Shown in pieces: positions 61,393 through 64,000 of a DNA stretch of 64,000 nucleotides. Numbering within the stretch: position 1 is the first letter of the stretch; the number at the start of each line of letters is the position of its first letter. Position numbers and translations under genes: made by a program. This stretch comes from Novosphingobium sp. PC22D (lineage in GTDB: Bacteria > Pseudomonadota > Alphaproteobacteria > Sphingomonadales > Sphingomonadaceae): positions 62,001 to 126,000 of the forward strand of contig NZ_MWMO01000002.1 in NCBI RefSeq assembly GCF_002556635.1, given 5' to 3'. The notes beneath the pieces were generated by a model. That model had not been told where the DNA came from. It saw nothing but the letters and a program-made list of their open reading frames with translations, and ran no database searches.

Positions 61393-61746
61393 TCAGTCGT
61401 GCTCGGGCTGCACGCTTGGATTATGGATCGAGAGTACGGGCAGACGGATGCCGAGAGCGTCGAGCGTGCCGGCGCAATGGACGATCGTCATGGTGAGCAT
61501 CGGATCGGGATGAAACTGACGAGTGTAGCTGGCGACGCGCTGGGCCTGGGCAAGCCAGGCGAGCAGATTGAGTTCGCTGACTGAAAGAAACGGAACGCCC
61601 GGCTCCTGGATCACGAGCGCATTTCGGGCAGCCAGCGAGCGCAGTTTGTCGAACTGGCTGGCATGAAGAGTCGCGTCACGGACTCCATCTATACTCTCGC
61701 CGCCTATACTCTCGCCGCGCAGGATGCGAACAACACGCTGTTCCAT
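61393..61746 (-). CDS. 117-residue hypothetical protein
   Basis: Soluble helical protein starting at the ATG at 61746 (MEQRVVRILRGES...) with the well-formed segments LSVSELNLLAWLAQAQRVAS, FHPDPMLTMTIVHCAGTLDA and LGIRLPVLSIHNP. A 15-bp tandem duplication (61689-61718) gives a doubled GGESI near the N-terminus. The region between this and the receptor gene is 65 nt. No family recognised; the start has only a weak ribosome site. Confidence 0.6.
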   Translation of the reverse strand: MEQRVVRILRGESIGGESIDGVRDATLHASQFDKLRSLAARNALVIQEPGVPFLSVSELNLLAWLAQAQRVASYTRQFHPDPMLTMTIVHCAGTLDALGIRLPVLSIHNPSVQPEHD

Positions 61747-61811
61747 CGCCGAGCGGCGATGCAATGCGATCGGTGCCCGGTGCTGTTCGTACCGTCTGAC
61801 CCGCGCCCGTC

Positions 61812-63866
61812 TCACAACTGCCTCGACAGAGTGAGCGAGACGCTCGCCCCCTGATGCTTGTCGCGCCGTTCGCTGCCCGTGAAGGCACCAATCCGGCTCG
61901 GGCTGTAGAAACGGCGCAGGCGATAGTCGTCGGCTCCGCCAATGGCGCTGACCCTCAGCGTGACCTTGAACCCGGGCAAGGCAGTGGTTTCGGCATAAGC
62001 GCCCCATACGGCCCGCTCGCGCCAGAACAGGCGTTCACCGTTGTAGAAGACCTCACCTTTCTGAGGCGCGGCATAGGTGACGCCCCAGGAGGATTTGAGC
62101 GCGGGCAGATCGTGGCGAAGCTCGGCCGACAGTTCGAAGGGAAGAACATCGTCCATGTTCCGAACCTCGTGCGTCAGCGGATCGCGAAAATGCGAACCGC
62201 GCAGCGTGCTGTCGGCAGTCAGCCGGGCGCCGGGCAGGATGGCATCGAGCGGCAGGGCGGCCTGCGCGGTGAGGCCCCATTGCCGGGCATTGCCGACGGT
62301 CCCCAGCGCCTCGTCGCCCGAGGGCAGCAGGAGATAGCCGAGCATACCCTGATGCCACTGATGGAACGCCTCCAGCGACAGCGCCCCGCCCTTGCCCCAG
62401 CGATGATCGAACCGCAGCAATGCCCTCGTCACGCGTGCGGGGCGCAGTTGCGCATTGCCGCCGAGCGGGCGGCCATCGGCCTGGTCGACCGAAGCGGCAA
62501 AATCGCCGAAGTCGAGCTGGTCGACCGTGCGGCGCGCCCCGAGACGCAGTTGCGTGCTCGAAGACGGCGACCACACCAAGGCGGCTGACGGCTTGAAATA
62601 GGACAGGCTCTGCTCGCTATCGGCATCGCCGGTGACGCGGATACGCGAGAGTTCGAACGCGGTTCCCGCTTCCAGCTCCAGAGTGGACGAAAGCCGCGAG
62701 GTCACATTGGCGAAAGCTTCGCCGCGCAATTCGGAAACGCGCGTCTTGGCGTTGCTGAGCGCGACCGGGATCAGACCGGCTCCGGTGTCCTCCGCATAAT
62801 CGAGATTGCTGGTGAGGCGGTTATAGGCGATTTCCATGCCCAGCTCCGGGCGGAAGGCGGCACTGCCGCCGCGCGCGGCGGTGGCGCGCGCCACCAGTTC
62901 GAGCGGTTTTTGATCGAGTGCGGAGACACCGCGATAGCCGGGCTCGGCGTAATCCTCGTCGGAGCTGTAGGTCTCGAGGCGGCCGAGCCCGACCAGCTTG
63001 GCCGACCACCCTCTGCCAAGCGCGCGCGTCCAGTCGACGCCCAGTTCGCCGCTCGCCTTGTCTTCATCGTAGTCGATGGTGCGCACGCCGGTGGGCGAGC
63101 CGGAGGTTTCGCCTGCAAACAGGTCGATCGTCTGATCGACAAGATAGGGGTCCCAGTTGAGCCTGGCATTGAGCGTCAGCGTGCCGCCAAAGGCATCGCG
63201 CGAGGCCGAGGCGGCAAAGCCCAATTGGGGCGAGCGCCCCGACACCGTCTCGATCCTTGTCCCGGTAAGCGCGCCGCCAGCGTCGCGGAGACGATAGACG
63301 GCATCGGAAGGATAGCGCACGATCTCCCCCGACAGTTCGATGCTGGCCTGCCAGGCACCGATCGCCTTGGCATAGCTGATCGCCGCCTGAGGCGAGATAT
63401 GGCCATCGAAGGTGTGCGCGAGGGTCAGCGTGGCATTACCCGATCCGGCGGCAGCCGCGCGCAAGACGACGTTGGCGACCAGCACCTGTCCCTGTGCCTC
63501 GGCGGTGTCCGAACCGCGCAGGAGCACGATGCGCTCGACGCGGGAGGCGGGGATGCGGCGCAGCACTTCGCCGATACCGCCGGTCTTCACGGTGGGACGC
63601 TGTCCGTCGATCAGAACATTGCCCGCCGCGCCGCCAAAACCGCGTACGAAATCGCCTTCCGACAATGTGAAGCCCGGCGTGCGCTCCAGCATGTCGAGCG
63701 CGGTCTGCGGCTGGAAGGGCGCATAGAAGTCGGCCGGATAGACCGGCTCGGGCTCCACGGCCACCGCTGCGGCCTGGTCTCGCTCCGCGTCAACCGCACG
63801 TGCATGGGAGACAGCGCTCCCCGTTCCCGCCGCTGCTAGGGCAAGGCTTGCAAACAACACAGACAT
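61812..63866 (-). CDS. TonB-dependent outer-membrane receptor
   Basis: A 684-residue receptor with a signal peptide (MSVLFASLALAAAGTGSAVSH) followed by a plug domain (TPGFTLSEGDFVRGFGGAAGNVLIDGQRPTVKT, the GNVLIDGQRP core) and a 22-strand beta-barrel region. The C-terminus ends SLTLSRQL without the usual final aromatic residue. The ATG at 63866 has GGTGA 5 nt upstream. Substrate unknown. Its short plug with the FVRGFGGAAGNVLIDGQR pattern is common in sphingomonad receptors without known ligand. Confidence 0.88.
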   Translation of the reverse strand: MSVLFASLALAAAGTGSAVSHARAVDAERDQAAAVAVEPEPVYPADFYAPFQPQTALDMLERTPGFTLSEGDFVRGFGGAAGNVLIDGQRPTVKTGGIGEVLRRIPASRVERIVLLRGSDTAEAQGQVLVANVVLRAAAAGSGNATLTLAHTFDGHISPQAAISYAKAIGAWQASIELSGEIVRYPSDAVYRLRDAGGALTGTRIETVSGRSPQLGFAASASRDAFGGTLTLNARLNWDPYLVDQTIDLFAGETSGSPTGVRTIDYDEDKASGELGVDWTRALGRGWSAKLVGLGRLETYSSDEDYAEPGYRGVSALDQKPLELVARATAARGGSAAFRPELGMEIAYNRLTSNLDYAEDTGAGLIPVALSNAKTRVSELRGEAFANVTSRLSSTLELEAGTAFELSRIRVTGDADSEQSLSYFKPSAALVWSPSSSTQLRLGARRTVDQLDFGDFAASVDQADGRPLGGNAQLRPARVTRALLRFDHRWGKGGALSLEAFHQWHQGMLGYLLLPSGDEALGTVGNARQWGLTAQAALPLDAILPGARLTADSTLRGSHFRDPLTHEVRNMDDVLPFELSAELRHDLPALKSSWGVTYAAPQKGEVFYNGERLFWRERAVWGAYAETTALPGFKVTLRVSAIGGADDYRLRRFYSPSRIGAFTGSERRDKHQGASVSLTLSRQL

Positions 63867-63871
63867 GATCG

Positions 63872-64000
63872 TCACCGCGCGCCGATGAAGAACTCGACCG
63901 GGACCACCAGCTCGATGGTCTGTCCCTTCACGTCGTCGGGAGGCTTGGGAAGCGGGGCGGCACGCTTCGGCAGTTGCACCGCTTCGTCATCGAGAGCGCG
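63872..64000 (-). CDS. C-terminal end of an upstream gene (partial)
   Basis: A reading frame open to the window edge (RALDDEAVQLPKRAAPLPKP... ending VPVEFFIGAR) whose TGA is 5 nt before the receptor start codon. The terminal VELVVPVEFFI-like strand reminds me of TonB-type C-termini or of a short lipoprotein, but the piece is too short to call. It probably forms an operon with the receptor. Confidence 0.55.
   Translation of the reverse strand, partial: RALDDEAVQLPKRAAPLPKPPDDVKGQTIELVVPVEFFIGAR

Overview
The window is a 64 kb piece of a GC-rich alphaproteobacterial chromosome, most likely Sphingomonadales and probably Erythrobacteraceae or a close relative. This rests on the style of the right-hand chromosomal genes (metX/metW, hisC-tyrA, plsC-ydcF-ftsX-ftsE, a zinc-ribbon protein, a TonB-dependent receptor) and on the sphingomonad-type conjugative backbone. 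Family names come from motif recognition; no database search was run.

Layout. (1) From position 1 to about 49,068 the window holds the right-hand part of an integrative and conjugative element (ICE). It ends in a P4-type tyrosine integrase (47,680-48,903) whose gene abuts the 3' end of a tRNA-Leu(CAG) gene (49,069-49,155). The left end and most of the transfer operon lie outside the window. F-type transfer genes traN (5' cut by the window edge), traF, traH and traG fill 1-6,689. A MobF relaxase/helicase (traI), the coupling protein (traD) and a small accessory gene run leftwards at 22,508-28,126. Element-processing genes (ssb, ArdC-like antirestriction protein, large ParB-like protein, a 1,415-residue methyltransferase-helicase, a toprim primase, a DUF2493 protein and several small unknowns) run leftwards from 46,019 to 28,857.

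(2) Between traG and traI is a cargo hotspot (about 6,690-22,468): a hipBA toxin-antitoxin pair; a DNA-phosphorothioation defence locus in which a cysteine desulfurase (SspA-like) is divergent from DUF4007/ATPase/PAPS-reductase-like genes (sspBCD-like); a convergent effector operon (60-aa ORF, DndD-like ATPase, Dnd-associated small protein, PLD-nuclease/helicase) that matches the SspFGH idea; then a LexA-like S24 repressor with a divergent 59-aa gene, and an HNH nuclease.

(3) A second cargo block (33,569-38,532) carries a MerR regulator with a classic 19-bp-spacer promoter, a CDF metal exporter that appears to be leaderless, a cytochrome c/FTR1-type permease (PbrT-like) and an ABC1/UbiB-type kinase.

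(4) From 49,156 onward the sequence is ordinary chromosome: an NDUFA9-like dehydrogenase, GST, VOC protein, metW-GNAT-metX, hisC-tyrA, transglutaminase, plsC-ydcF-ftsX-ftsE, zinc-ribbon protein, tRNA-Leu(GAG), an unknown gene and a TonB-dependent receptor.

How it works together: the ICE transfers as single strands by an F-type apparatus, integrates at tRNA-Leu, protects itself on entry with ArdC and a possible self-modifying methyltransferase-helicase, and gives the host phosphorothioate-based phage defence and metal handling. The least explained signals are non-coding: ribosome-site-masking leader hairpins in front of several leftward ICE genes, a 41-bp palindrome at 29,194-29,234, a 700-bp gene-free stretch upstream of the traD/traI operon, and duplicated operator-like elements at the hipBA and ssp promoters.
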